Part shown: piece after piece, positions 1 through 8,263 of the stretch | How positions within the stretch are numbered: the stretch's first letter is position 1 | Layout of the letters: every line of letters starts with the position of its first letter | Assembly (NCBI GenBank): GCA_046343015.1 | Contig: JBKDOL010000107.1 | Coordinates: 1 to 64,000, forward strand | Length of the DNA: 64,000 bases | DNA from: BJ22 sp021298375 | GTDB lineage: Bacteria > Planctomycetota > Planctomycetia > Pirellulales > Pirellulaceae | Direction of reading: 5' to 3' | Notes under the pieces: generated by a model | What the model was told of the DNA's origin: nothing | Databases searched by the model: none | Seen by the model: the letters and a program-made list of their open reading frames with translations, nothing else | Program-made: the position numbers and the translations under genes

Positions 1-471
1 TTTCACTTCCTCCAGCGAGCGGCGAGCCAGTCCGCGCTCAACCGCTCGCGCCATAATCGCATGGGCCGTATCCCAATCGAGCTTGAGCAAGTCTGCCGCC
101 TGCTTTAGCGAGTGGCAGGCCTGGATTACCTTGATGGCGAAGGCTTCAAACAACAGGGTGAACCGCGAGTGCTATCCCGCCCAAGGGACGGTCGTCGTCT
201 TGACGCCGCAGGATGGGCAATCACTCCGCGGCACACGAGCTCGAAGAATCGTTTCAAACTGCATCAAGTCCAAATGCCGCCAAGTCCGCGCTCGGGAGCC
301 AAGTCGGCCTGCGGGCAAGTTTCTTGGCATTCTGGGCAAACCAGCTTGCCACCCCGGTGAGACAGCTGGATCTCTACCCGCTGCCCCTCAGGGTCCACAA
401 TCACGTCGGCCACTTCCCCAAGACTCATTCAAACCCAGTAACAGCGCGTAGTGTGTATTGAGCTCATTCAT
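1..471 (-). pseudogene. ISL3-family transposase remnant, N-terminal part, off left edge
   Basis: Read leftward from an ATG at 471, three frames must be joined to give one ISL3-type transposase N-terminus. The visible pieces are a zinc-ribbon-like segment (CPEC then CPSC), TWRHLDLMQFETILRARVPR, VPWAG followed by HSRFTLLFEAFAIKV, and a helix-turn-helix-like QAADLLKLDWDTAHAIM. Damage is clear: a frameshift near 418, another near 280, and an in-frame TAG at 172-174 inside the normally continuous VPWAG-HSRFT block. The rest lies beyond the window. The element's outer end is probably near 510-532, where the complement reads GGGTTGTTCCGGG, but the partner terminal repeat is not visible. Family assignment is from recognised motifs; the element cannot encode an active transposase unless the breaks are sequencing errors. 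Confidence 0.82.
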
Positions 472-523
472 GAACCCAATCTTAACGAAACTCGCGTTTC
501 CAGGCGTTACCCACTAAAATCCC

Positions 524-618
524 GGAACAACCCAAAAAAAGAACCCGAATTGCCGATCGGGGCGTTTCATTAAATCAAAGTCCCTTGGCGGCAACCGGGT
601 GATTTTGGCCGTTATTCC
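524..618 (+). other. possible attC site next to the IS remnant
   Basis: GGAACAAC at 524-531 can pair with GTTATTCC at 611-618, and ACCCGAATTGCCG at 543-555 pairs, with a two-base interruption, with CGGCAACCGGGT at 589-600. This is the nested R''/L''-L'/R' arrangement of an attC site, and the methyltransferase gene starts 30 bp later, as expected for a cassette. The left box overlaps the probable end of the ISL3 element, so part of the pairing could be chance or IS sequence. Less certain than the three sites to its right. Confidence 0.42.
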
Positions 619-647
619 ACTCGAAAGACACATTCCCAACACAAACA

Positions 648-1406
648 ATGGCACTGAATTCGCACTCCACAATATACGAGACTATCGGGCACGGTTATGC
701 CAAACGCAGGCAACCCGATCCTCGTATCGCTCACGCGATCCAAGCTGCACTCGGGAATGCGATGACGGTTTGCAACGTTGGCGCAGGTGCTGGATCTTAC
801 GAGCCCAGCGACCGAACCGTAACGGCCGTTGAACCCTCGCAGACAATGATCGACCAGCGGACGTCATCTTGCCGCGTGATCTGTTCATCGGCTGAAAATC
901 TGCCGTTTGCTGACAGTGAGTTCCATGCGGCAATGGCGATCCTGTCGGTTCACCACTGGACGAACCCTCGCAAGGGTCTTGCCGAAATGAAACGCATCTC
1001 GAATCGCCAAGTTGTATTCACGTTCGATCCCAGCCAACTGGATTCGCTATGGCTTGTGCGGGACTATCTGCCTGAAATTGTCGAATTTGAACGCGGTCGG
1101 GCTCTGCCCATTGAGGTCATTGCCGACTGTCTTGGTGCTGCGCAAATCACAGAGGTTCCAATCCCCCACGACTGTACCGATGGATTTCAAGCGGCGTATT
1201 GGCGGCGGCCTGAACTGTATCTCGAAGCGGATGTCCAGGCTACGATTTCTACATTGGCCCAGCTTCCACCGAGTATCATCTCGCCTGCGTTGAACAAATT
1301 GAGATCTGATCTCGAATCGGGCGCATGGCACAAACGTTACAGTCATCTTCTAACTGAAGAGTCTATGGATTTTGGATACCGCATCATTGTCGCCGACAAA
1401 CACTAA
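648..1406 (+). CDS. class I SAM-dependent methyltransferase, cassette-borne
   Basis: A 252-residue soluble protein with a class I methyltransferase fold. VCNVGAGAGSYEP (about residues 41-53) is the glycine-rich SAM-binding motif I, TAVEPSQTMIDQR is the acidic motif II region, and AENLPFADSEFHAAMAILSVHH corresponds to motifs III-IV of the Methyltransf_11 group. The C-terminal part has a block also seen in relatives, DGFQAAYWRRPELYL. The substrate cannot be deduced. The stop codon (1404-1406) lies inside the left box of the attC site that follows, and a possible attC lies just upstream, so the gene behaves as a single integron cassette. A broken relative with the same C-terminal block lies at 8871-9215. 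Confidence 0.85.
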   Translation: MALNSHSTIYETIGHGYAKRRQPDPRIAHAIQAALGNAMTVCNVGAGAGSYEPSDRTVTAVEPSQTMIDQRTSSCRVICSSAENLPFADSEFHAAMAILSVHHWTNPRKGLAEMKRISNRQVVFTFDPSQLDSLWLVRDYLPEIVEFERGRALPIEVIADCLGAAQITEVPIPHDCTDGFQAAYWRRPELYLEADVQATISTLAQLPPSIISPALNKLRSDLESGAWHKRYSHLLTEESMDFGYRIIVADKH

Positions 1407-1495
1407 TAACAAAGCGTTGCACACGGAGCCGCGGAGCCGAGCGGATATCGATATCAATGTCGTTCGTTGCGGTTCGGTGAACGGTACCGTTAAGC
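1404..1495 (+). other. attC-like integron recombination site
   Basis: The outer box TAATAAC (1404-1410) pairs with GTTAAGC (1489-1495, fitting GTTRRRY). Inside it CGTTGCAC (1414-1421) pairs with GTGAACG except for one unpaired G, the extrahelical base typical of attC sites, and the stem continues through GGAGCCGC against GCGGTTC. This arrangement is seen directly in the sequence. Integron integrases recombine the folded bottom strand of such sites. The site abuts the methyltransferase stop codon. Confidence 0.78.
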
Positions 1496-1959
1496 GGATT
1501 CCTCAAAGCTTTGAGAGACGCTCGGCTGGCGCTGCTTGTTGGGTCGCGTTTTGCAGGTGCTCGCTGAAGTTGCGGCTCGCGGTAGGGGCCGCAGCGTGGA
1601 TGCCCGGCTATGGGGCGGCTTGATGGTGACCGTCGGGTGGGCTCGGCTGGCGGTTTTGCGTGAACGAGGGGGCAATCAGGTGCTGAATCTTGGGATCGCG
1701 CCGCGGCTCTATGGTTTGTGGCCGAGGCAAATGGCCGCTGGGGTCCCCAATGCCGCTGGGTGATGAGATGCTGGCTGGTACTGGGATGGCGGACGACTGG
1801 GGTTTGGCTTTTCCTGGGGAGTATGTTTTCCTGGGGAGTATGTTTGCCTGGGGAAATTCAGACCGGGACGAGCTATAATTTCCCTCCGTGGCCGGGCCTG
1901 AGGGATGATGGTGGCTGGCTCGGCTTGCGGGACGGCTCATTTCGACCGATGTCGTTCTC
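1496..1959. other. cassette body without a convincing gene
   Basis: This stretch is bounded by attC-like sites on both sides, so it has the dimensions of a cassette, yet no reading frame in either strand looks like a normal gene: short frames here are Trp/Arg-rich or Pro/Ser-rich and lack a good ribosome binding site. It contains three tandem copies of a 17-bp unit built on TTTTCCTGGGGAGTATG (1809-1859, third copy diverged). It may be a non-coding cassette or hold a decayed gene. Confidence 0.45.
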
Positions 1960-2050
1960 GCGTAACAACACATTGCATCGGGTCGCCGGGCCGCGCGGCT
2001 TTTCGATCGTCGACTCACTCACTGCGGCCCGGTGCATGTGAACGTTAACC
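1960..2050 (+). other. attC-like integron recombination site
   Basis: Outer box GCGTAAC (1960-1966) pairs in its TAAC core with GTTAACC (2044-2050). The inner stem pairs ATTGCATCGGG with CCCGGTGCAT, leaving one extra T unpaired on the left arm, and continues through GGGCCGC against GCGGCCC. The next gene starts 11 bp after the right box, as expected downstream of an attC. Confidence 0.75.
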
Positions 2051-2060
2051 TGGAGTGCAA

Positions 2061-2408
2061 ATGGAAATGAACGACGGTCAGATATGGGGTTGGATTGGAG
2101 GAGTCGGCGGAAGCCTCATCGGAGTCGTCGGCGGGATCATAGGGACCTACTTCAGCATCAGGAACACGAACGGTCCTCGAGAACGTGCTTTCATCGTAAA
2201 ATGTGTGGTCTACTGCTGGGCTGCAATTGCGATCTTTCTCGGCTTGCTCTTATTCCTCCCCAATCCCTACCGGGGGTTTATCTGGGCACCATATGCAATC
2301 CTTCTTTCGCTTGGGATTCGGCACGCCAACACGAGGCAGCAGCAGATTCGGAAAGAAGAATCGGCAAACAAGGCGGTGAACCCGGGCGGCGGATCGGCCG
2401 GCTTTTGA
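2061..2408 (+). CDS. small membrane protein of an integron cassette
   Basis: A 115-residue protein of unknown function. ATG at 2061 is preferred because GGAG at 2052-2055 sits at good spacing; a GTG six bases upstream is in frame. Residues about 8-30 form a glycine-rich hydrophobic segment (GGVGGSLIGVVGGIIGTYF), followed by a charged patch and two further hydrophobic segments around residues 50-65 and 72-85, so two or three membrane passes are likely. The C-terminal tail ANKAVNPGGGSAGF is not an independent domain: it is the left arm of the attC site at 2363-2450 read in frame. The gene lies between two attC-like sites and is a complete cassette. Confidence 0.68.
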   Translation: MEMNDGQIWGWIGGVGGSLIGVVGGIIGTYFSIRNTNGPRERAFIVKCVVYCWAAIAIFLGLLLFLPNPYRGFIWAPYAILLSLGIRHANTRQQQIRKEESANKAVNPGGGSAGF

Positions 2409-2450
2409 AATCGATGGTCCTCATTCGCCGCCGGTTTCATTGCGTTAGCC
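2363..2450 (+). other. attC-like integron recombination site
   Basis: GGCAAAC (2363-2369) pairs with GTTAGCC (2444-2450), which matches the GTTRRRY consensus exactly. The inner stem pairs TGAACCCGGGCGGCG with CGCCGCCGGTTTCA with one extra base on the left arm. The ATG of the next gene follows two bases after the right box. The 3' end of the preceding gene is inside the left arm. Confidence 0.78.
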
Positions 2451-2451
2451 C

Positions 2452-2877
2452 ATGACTGATGGACACCAGCAGCGACCCGGTCAACGCTGGCGTTCCTCCG
2501 AGTTTCAAACTGAATTGGTGAAATACTTTACTGCCATGGTTACCGCCGTTGCCGGAATCCTCCTTGGGATTTATTCGGCAGCAATTATATTAACGGCTCG
2601 TGGACATGCTGCTGCAATGCCTTCGCGCTATCGTTCCATGGATGAAATCTCGAATGTCCACGACTCATACTACACCTCAAGGCTTTGGGGTATTGTGGAA
2701 CTTAAGACGTCGATCGGGAACTCAGCCCTCTCGGTTGGCGATATGAGAGTGCCTCTGCCTGCAAGCGAGATTGTCGGTTGGACGACAGCAGCCCTTGCGA
2801 TCATCCTATTGCTCGGTTCCGTTTATCTTGCAGTTCGGGCGCTTAGGACTGAACGAATTGCCAATCGAGCCTGTTGA
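2452..2877 (+). CDS. two-pass membrane protein, integron cassette gene
   Basis: A 141-residue protein of unknown function. Its ATG begins directly after the right box of the upstream attC site, the classical position for a cassette gene. Residues about 28-47 (MVTAVAGILLGIYSAAIILT) and 108-127 (TTAALAIILLLGSVYLAVRA) are membrane helices, with a hydrophilic loop of roughly 60 residues between them that probably faces one side of the membrane. No family recognised. A decayed attC may follow the stop (GAACAAACGGATGCAC at 2879-2894), but its right arm is not clean. Confidence 0.65.
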   Translation: MTDGHQQRPGQRWRSSEFQTELVKYFTAMVTAVAGILLGIYSAAIILTARGHAAAMPSRYRSMDEISNVHDSYYTSRLWGIVELKTSIGNSALSVGDMRVPLPASEIVGWTTAALAIILLLGSVYLAVRALRTERIANRAC

Positions 2878-3243
2878 CGAACAAACGGATGCACGGAAAT
2901 GGCGATTGCTGTGCGTTTTGGAAACAGAGCGTCGGTCATGTGCACTCTGTGATCCCGGCTATTCAGTATAAAATGCGAAACGCAATCACGTTTTTGCCCA
3001 TCCTGATCGTGTCGTTTAGGTGCTCGGCGGGCATTGGAGCCTTCTCTGCATAAAGCCGCAATCAATGAAATCGCCATTGCAGAGGCTACCAATCAGGGCG
3101 GTATTGTCGAGCGTTTTACCGCTGGTCAGCTCAGGGAAAATGAAATAAACAGCAGGTAATCATCCGGTCGACGGGTGCCGCGGATGACGCGGCTGTCAAA
3201 ACCGGGCTTTTCGTTGGCAACAAGAATCAAGGCGAATATTACC
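2878..3243. other. spacer with no recognised gene
   Basis: No frame with a plausible start and a protein-like composition is visible. The left end has an attC-like left arm without a convincing right arm; the right end leads into the membrane protein gene at 3244. Confidence 0.5.
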
Positions 3244-3711
3244 ATGCAAACCCAAGAACGCGGTCGTCAGATTTTGATTCACGGCATGTTGCTTGTCCTG
3301 GTTGGCTTGCTTTGGGGCTTTGCCGTCCCGCTCACGCCTTATCCGAGGCTTGCGCTGGGAGCCCATATTCAGTTTGTGACCAACGGCCTTTTGTTGATTG
3401 TCATGGCCATCTTGCTGCTCAAGTTCACACATAACATTGGTTCGAAGGCGGCAGGAGTCATGCTGCTGGCAGCTTGGCTGACATGGCCAATGGCGTTGTC
3501 TGAGGCCGCCAATTCGTGGTGGGGAACAAGCCAGATGCTGCCAATCGCGGCCAGTCAGGCGGGTGCGGTGGGCGGGCTGGATTGGCAGGAACTCGTGGTG
3601 AAGCTGACTCACATTGCCGCCGGAATCGGCTTGGCGATTGCATGGGGGCTGCTGGTCATGGGCTTTCTGAAGAGGCCTGCTGCAGATGGTGCTGCAAAAG
3701 TTCAGGTTTAG
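3244..3711 (+). CDS. hydroxylaminobenzene mutase-like integral membrane protein
   Basis: A 155-residue, four-helix membrane protein. ATG at 3244 (MQTQERGRQILIHG) is preferred over an upstream frame extension that has no membrane or family character. The pattern of a short basic head, a first helix (MLLVLVGLLWGFAVPL), PRLALGAHIQFVTNGLLLIVMAILL, a third helix with AWLTWPMALSEAANSWWG, then a loop and a last helix resembles the small HAB-mutase family, which rearranges hydroxylaminobenzene to aminophenol. The similarity is to overall layout and short motifs, so the reaction is not assured in this organism. It lies in the rightward run of small accessory genes. Confidence 0.58.
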   Translation: MQTQERGRQILIHGMLLVLVGLLWGFAVPLTPYPRLALGAHIQFVTNGLLLIVMAILLLKFTHNIGSKAAGVMLLAAWLTWPMALSEAANSWWGTSQMLPIAASQAGAVGGLDWQELVVKLTHIAAGIGLAIAWGLLVMGFLKRPAADGAAKVQV

Positions 3712-3841
3712 AATTAGTGCGACTGCAACCCTAAAACCTTCCAAGCAGAAGTGAGGCGTTGAATTGCGTTCTCAAAAATCGACTAGGGTTCACGCCGCCG
3801 ATTGATGGCTGTTGCTAGATCATTCACCGGGGTTGTCCAAA

Positions 3842-4228
3842 ATGCAGATATCCGGATTTATTGTCTTGCTGACTGGTATCATCCTGAGCCGAATCATCAA
3901 TGAGCGGGGGTATCGCAAGCTCAATGCCGAGCAGAAAATACGTCTGATGGATGGTTTTTCGACCACGCGTGCCTACTCGATGATTCCGCTTTTACTCCTG
4001 ATTGCGGCGTTCTGGTTTCTGAACTCGGAAACCAACATCGACAAGCAAATTCTGACAGCGGGCTACTTTGGGCTGCTGCTTGTTTACATTATTGCCCGCG
4101 TCGTCCTGAACCAGCGAAAAATCGCACAGCTTGAATTGCCTGGGGAGTACACTCGTATGTTTACACTCGCCCAAGTGGTGTCATTCATCGGAGTTGCTTG
4201 GTTTTTCTTCGCAATGTTTTACCGGTAA
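3842..4228 (+). CDS. four-helix membrane protein of unknown function
   Basis: A 128-residue protein. ATG at 3842 (MQISGFIVLLTG) is preferred over a longer upstream frame because the protein then starts directly with its first helix. Hydrophobic segments lie at about residues 3-15, 42-57, 66-83 and 106-125. The loop between the first two is charged (RIINERGYRKLNAEQKIRLMDG). I do not recognise the family. It follows the HAB-mutase-like gene at a distance of 130 bp in the same direction, but the gap is too large to claim one transcript. Confidence 0.62.
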   Translation: MQISGFIVLLTGIILSRIINERGYRKLNAEQKIRLMDGFSTTRAYSMIPLLLLIAAFWFLNSETNIDKQILTAGYFGLLLVYIIARVVLNQRKIAQLELPGEYTRMFTLAQVVSFIGVAWFFFAMFYR

Positions 4229-4548
4229 GGCCGGGGGGGGACTGAACCTTGGGGCGAGGTCCCTCCAGAGTTTTGCCCAAGTGCATTTTCTGGCAGCAAG
4301 TTCTTCAGCCGAGCGGACGCTTGGCCGGAGAAATGGCGGATTGGCTTGCTGAGCGGTTCGTTCGTCGACTTTCGCATCGCTTCCGGTTGTCCGGTTTCCA
4401 TCGGTTAGTCACGCGGCGAGCACCGCTTGCTGACGACGTTTACCCCTTTTCCGCAGACTGGGTCGGGAACGAACGCTCCGGTGCCCGCGTCGATTTAGCA
4501 GCAGGCTTTACACGCGTCCAATGAAACCGGCAATTCGGGAGTAACCAA
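4229..4548. other. spacer with no recognised feature
   Basis: It starts with a run of nine G after the preceding stop codon and contains no convincing frame, terminator or attC site. A short inverted region around GGTTAGTC (4403-4410) was examined, but no left arm was found. Confidence 0.4.
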
Positions 4549-5091
4549 ATGCGAAGGCCGACAGCTTTTACATTACGCATGTTCGTGCAGTCTGGGCTTG
4601 GCAATTCTACTCTTTGGATCCTGGGGCTTGCGCTCTCTCTTGCGGGCATCCAGTTTTCAAATGCTCAGGTCACAAGTTCGGAGTTGGAGCCGCAGCCAGA
4701 AGTCCCGCACGCTGTTGCTGAGCACGACATTGCTCCTTGGGATGGGCCGGCATTCGGCGTCTGGATTCCGGCGGAAAAGTTTGGAGGCAAGCCTGATTCA
4801 TGGATCTATCTGAGAATCTGGGACGCGCCTGAGCAAGCTCAGAAACGCTATGAATTCCCTGACAAGACCATGAAAGTCGGCGTTGCCTCCTACTGTCTTA
4901 AGCTCAGGTCTCCGGAGTCGATCGACTGGCGGAATCAGCCATACGAGGAATTAAAAGGTTGGGTCCGTTTCAGCCGCTCTGGGAGTGACAAACCCATTCT
5001 GGGCGAATTCGATTTTACGTCGGAAAAAAAGACTTCGCTCAAAGGGAAATTCGAAGCCAAGTGGATTACCAAAGGCTGGCTCGATAAATAA
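4549..5091 (+). CDS. exported protein of unknown function
   Basis: A 180-residue protein with a signal peptide: a basic start (MRRPTAFTLRM) and a hydrophobic core around residues 22-34 (LWILGLALSLAGI), with probable cleavage after SNA near residue 39. The mature part is hydrophilic, beta-rich and has several Trp residues (WDGPAFGVWIPAEKFGG, SWIYLRIWDAP, LKGWVRFSRSG), suggesting a compact periplasmic or surface domain. No family recognised. It sits in the accessory run and precedes another unknown gene by 135 bp. Confidence 0.62.
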   Translation: MRRPTAFTLRMFVQSGLGNSTLWILGLALSLAGIQFSNAQVTSSELEPQPEVPHAVAEHDIAPWDGPAFGVWIPAEKFGGKPDSWIYLRIWDAPEQAQKRYEFPDKTMKVGVASYCLKLRSPESIDWRNQPYEELKGWVRFSRSGSDKPILGEFDFTSEKKTSLKGKFEAKWITKGWLDK

Positions 5092-5226
5092 CTGGAAGCG
5101 AGTGCCATACCGCAGCGGAGACGTGAGAGGAGTCATTGAATTCTCGAGTGCGGGGGAAGTAGAATCTGCGGAGGACAATGGAGGGTTGAGCACGTTCCAA
5201 ATTGAATTTTTTTGCTGGAGGAATCG

Positions 5227-5898
5227 ATGGAGACAGTCTCTTTGCTGTTTGGCTTCATCGTTTTGGTGGCTTCTGGGGTAATCATATGGCTCGGGAGGAG
5301 GTTCGAGCAGCAAACTCCGGCCGCGCTCAGTCAACTCGCCGCTGAGAGAGACTGGCAGTTTCATCCACTCGGGGACTCCGGCCTGCAGCAGCGGCTCGAG
5401 AAGTTTGAGCTCCTCAGGAAAGGGCGAAATCGCAAGATCGTCAATCTGTTGACAGAAGAAAAAGACGATTGCCGAATTTCGGTCTCTGACTATCACTTTT
5501 CGGACTTACTCCTCGGAACAGCCAAAACGAAATTGACGGTCGTGGCATTGGAGTCGCCCCGCCTGCGCAATCCCGCCTTTACGCTTCGACCGGAGTTTTT
5601 GTTAGACAAATTCGGGGAGCGGACAGGACCTTCGGACATCGACTTCGAAGACAACGTCAGCTTTTCCCGTGGATATTGGCTGACGAGTCCCGAGGAGGAG
5701 GAGACTCGCAAGTTCTTTCATCGGGCGCTTCAGGATTTCTTTGTACAGCGACCGCCGGGGTGTTGCGTTGAAGCAACACGGGGAACGATTATCTTTTATA
5801 ACGCTTTGCGGAGGGGCCAAGTCAATCCCAAGCGAAACGATTTTCTCAGGCTGATGGAAGAGGCTCATCAGCTCTTACAATTAACGCTCGATCGCTGA
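5227..5898 (+). CDS. membrane-anchored cytoplasmic-domain protein, unknown function
   Basis: A 223-residue protein. ATG at 5227 is preferred to the TTG at 5212 because GGAGG at 5216-5220 is well placed for it. One N-terminal helix (SLLFGFIVLVASGVIIWLG, residues about 4-22) anchors a roughly 200-residue hydrophilic domain. The domain has patterns found in unnamed planctomycete proteins: an RDWQF block after the anchor, a core ISVSDYHFSDLLL, and LRNPAFTLRPE. Function unknown. The following 460 bp have no gene. Confidence 0.62.
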   Translation: METVSLLFGFIVLVASGVIIWLGRRFEQQTPAALSQLAAERDWQFHPLGDSGLQQRLEKFELLRKGRNRKIVNLLTEEKDDCRISVSDYHFSDLLLGTAKTKLTVVALESPRLRNPAFTLRPEFLLDKFGERTGPSDIDFEDNVSFSRGYWLTSPEEEETRKFFHRALQDFFVQRPPGCCVEATRGTIIFYNALRRGQVNPKRNDFLRLMEEAHQLLQLTLDR

Positions 5899-6359
5899 TT
5901 CCGAAGAGCGATGTCTCATCCGCGAGAGCGACTTGGGGCTTCTCCCTGTTCGGCCCTGATTGCGCCGCTTGGCTTCCGAGCAGCCGAGGAGTGGGTAGTG
6001 GGAAGCGATCGCTGATTGGCGGAAATCTCGAGACCGCGCAGAAGATCCCACGCGGATACTTTGAACGGGGTAGCAGACTGAATCTGCGTTATCAGACGAG
6101 TCCTAAAACCGGTTTGTCAATGTGGAGGGGAGACCTTGTCGCGAGGTGGGCAAAGGTGACGTCTGGAAAGAACGGCCTGGCTTGTGTCACTTTAGGTAGA
6201 TGCCGGAGGCGTTCCATCGTCAAGGCAGTAGACTTGAGTTGCCGACTGTAATTCCCGGGATTCCAGACTCCCCGGCTCCGAAATTGCTGCCACATGAGGT
6301 GGAATTGAAGCGCCCCAGCAACTGGAATTGCGGGCATGATGCAGCCTGGAGAAAGCTCC
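5899..6359. other. spacer with no recognised feature
   Basis: No frame in either strand has a good start and protein-like composition, and no strong hairpin or attC arm is visible. Confidence 0.4.
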
Positions 6360-7223
6360 ATGAAAGAAACCGCTTACCTGCTTCAAGCCGTATTGATCTG
6401 CGTTTGGTGGGTTGGCCTCGCCTCCAGCAGTTTGTTTTTCGGCGCCTTCCAGTTTGAGCAAATTCCTGCCGTCGCATTTTGGTCATTCTTTTTCCCTGAC
6501 GTCACCCTGATTGCCGCGCTGTCGACGTTTCGTGCTTATCAAAAGAAGCCCGCCATCGAATACGTCATTTTGGGGGCTTTCGGCTACGCATCGCTGTACT
6601 GCGTCAACGCCACCTTGCTTACCGCCAGCGGCTACCTTTCGACCACCTTGATGCTGATCGGCCTCGCTTACAACGCCTTTCTCTGTTTCAACGAGTCGAT
6701 ATTTCGCACGGCCTCGACCAGCTTGGGATGGAACATCTTTAAAACAATCACGCAGGTTGTCTGTATCTGGACTTTGACATTGTTTGTCTTGCCTTACCTG
6801 ATCCTCGATGCTTTTGATGAATTGACCTTGCCGAACCTCGGGACTTGGCCAAACCTTGGCGGATTGTTGTTTTTTTGCTTCAGCCTGCTGGGGCTTGCCA
6901 GTGCTTACTTCATGGTACGAGACGGGGCGGGCACTCCCTTGCCACTTGATCAAACCAACAGGCTGGTGGTCTCTGGTCCCTACCGATACGTGCGAAATCC
7001 GATGGCGATCGCGGGGATCGGGCAGGGGATAGCGATCGCTGTCATTTTTCAGTCCATTCCAATTTTCGTTTACGCCATATTGGGCGGCCTAATCTGGCAA
7101 ATGGTCGTGCGACCAGTGGAAGAGCGCAATATGGTCCAGAGATTTGGCGAAGCTTACGAGGAGTATCGACGCAACATTTGCTGCTGGATTCCGACCTTCG
7201 GCCGCCGCGATCAACAAAGCTGA
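6360..7223 (+). CDS. isoprenylcysteine carboxyl methyltransferase-like membrane protein
   Basis: A 287-residue polytopic membrane protein with six or more hydrophobic segments. The C-terminal third carries the signature of the ICMT/phospholipid methyltransferase group: RLVVSGPYRYVRNPMAIAGI, then a helix, then RPVEERNMVQRFGEAYEEYR. These residues bind SAM and shape the active site in the family. ATG at 6360 (MKETAYLLQAV) is chosen; an ATG at 6336 is in frame but adds only a short polar leader, and GGAG at 6348-6351 fits 6360. The substrate is unknown; a lipid or other small hydrophobic molecule is more likely than a prenylated protein. Part of the accessory run. Confidence 0.75.
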   Translation: MKETAYLLQAVLICVWWVGLASSSLFFGAFQFEQIPAVAFWSFFFPDVTLIAALSTFRAYQKKPAIEYVILGAFGYASLYCVNATLLTASGYLSTTLMLIGLAYNAFLCFNESIFRTASTSLGWNIFKTITQVVCIWTLTLFVLPYLILDAFDELTLPNLGTWPNLGGLLFFCFSLLGLASAYFMVRDGAGTPLPLDQTNRLVVSGPYRYVRNPMAIAGIGQGIAIAVIFQSIPIFVYAILGGLIWQMVVRPVEERNMVQRFGEAYEEYRRNICCWIPTFGRRDQQS

Positions 7224-7570
7224 TTGAGTATAAGCCGGGGCCGGAACAGCCTTGTGATTTGCGAGCATTAGTCCTGGCTTAAAGAAGATTGAGGCCAATC
7301 GACGAGCCTGCTGTTTTAGGGGCGAAGTTGCCGGGCTCGGGGCGAAGCGATAAAATCGAAATGCCTTGGTCGATGGCGTCCAGGGATTTGGAATCCGTTG
7401 ATAGCCGACAAAAAGAGCTCAAGATAATTCCGGCTGACGCAGTGAATCACCTGTGAGATCAGTGAATCACCTGTGAGATCAGGCGAATCGTCAGCTCAAA
7501 AGCTCCGCGATAGCCAAGATGCTGGCCGGAATCAGGGCAGTCAAAATTATGCGAGGAAAGGAGCCGGGAC
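7224..7570. other. spacer containing a 20-bp tandem duplication
   Basis: No gene recognised. Positions 7441-7460 and 7461-7480 are exact copies of a 20-bp unit beginning AGTGAATCACCTGTGAGATC. AGGAAAGGAG at 7554-7563 is the ribosome binding site of the next gene. Confidence 0.55.
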
Positions 7571-8119
7571 TTGATTGACTACACGAAGCGGTTACCGGGT
7601 CAGGTCAGATTCATCGATCGTCCTGACTGGTCTTACGAGGGCGTTCCCGTGCATTTCAATGATTTTGGAATGCGGGTACCGAGATTAGCCCCTGAAAGCA
7701 GTCAGCTGCTCACGGACGGTCCACACTTCACGTTTGATTGCCTGAGCGCGACCTTCTTTATCAATTCGATTTACTTCGTGCGGAAAGCGGTCCTTGAGTT
7801 TCGTTTCTCGGGCGATTGCGTCGGTCAGATTGAATCTCTTTCTGGCTACGTCGCCTCTGACTTGGGGACCGAAACCTATCCGGTCGAACAGCTCGCGGTT
7901 CGGGCGGAGTTGAGGGCGAGCGAAATTCGATTTCAGGTCGCCGGCAAATGCGGGGAGGGGTTGGCGTGGAGTTTCCATTCCCGGAAGCCGCAAGACTGGT
8001 CACCGCAATTTGAAATAGGGTTTACGGTAAGCGACTCCAATCTTCCGAATTTTTTTGAGAGAGAGAGCCTGGTCGACGCTTACAAACGAAACCGGGACAC
8101 CTATTTGAGGGGATGTTGA
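7571..8119 (+). CDS. cytoplasmic protein of unknown function
   Basis: A 182-residue hydrophilic protein. The TTG at 7571 is taken as start because AGGAAAGGAG ends seven bases before it; no in-frame ATG near the N-terminus offers a better site. There is no signal peptide or membrane helix. The composition (alternating hydrophobic residues, several Phe and Cys) suggests a mainly beta fold. No family recognised, and no catalytic motif stands out. It may be a cassette-derived gene given its place in the one-directional run of small genes. Confidence 0.55.
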   Translation: MIDYTKRLPGQVRFIDRPDWSYEGVPVHFNDFGMRVPRLAPESSQLLTDGPHFTFDCLSATFFINSIYFVRKAVLEFRFSGDCVGQIESLSGYVASDLGTETYPVEQLAVRAELRASEIRFQVAGKCGEGLAWSFHSRKPQDWSPQFEIGFTVSDSNLPNFFERESLVDAYKRNRDTYLRGC

Positions 8120-8263
8120 TTTTACTTTTGGCTCGTGGGATTCAGAGCAAGCGGAGGCTGTGCGGCGACGAGTTTCAAAGAACATTCCTTCCGTTGTTCG
8201 GGGCAAAAGGGAATCACACTCAGATCCGGCCCGCGAGTTACTGGTCAACCCCGAAAGTCAGAT

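Noticed and set aside
1608..2018. 136-codon leftward frame in the gene-free cassette
   Set aside because: Composition (Pro, Ser, Arg, His) is typical of a GC-rich shadow, part of it reads the attC site and the 17-bp repeat, and there is no ribosome binding site.
2876..3020. Possible fourth or fifth attC after the cassette gene ending at 2877
   Set aside because: The left arm (GAACAAACGGATGCAC) looks right, but neither GTGCACTCTGTGATC at 2940-2954 nor GTTTAGG near 3014 gives a clean R' and L' pairing. At best a decayed site.
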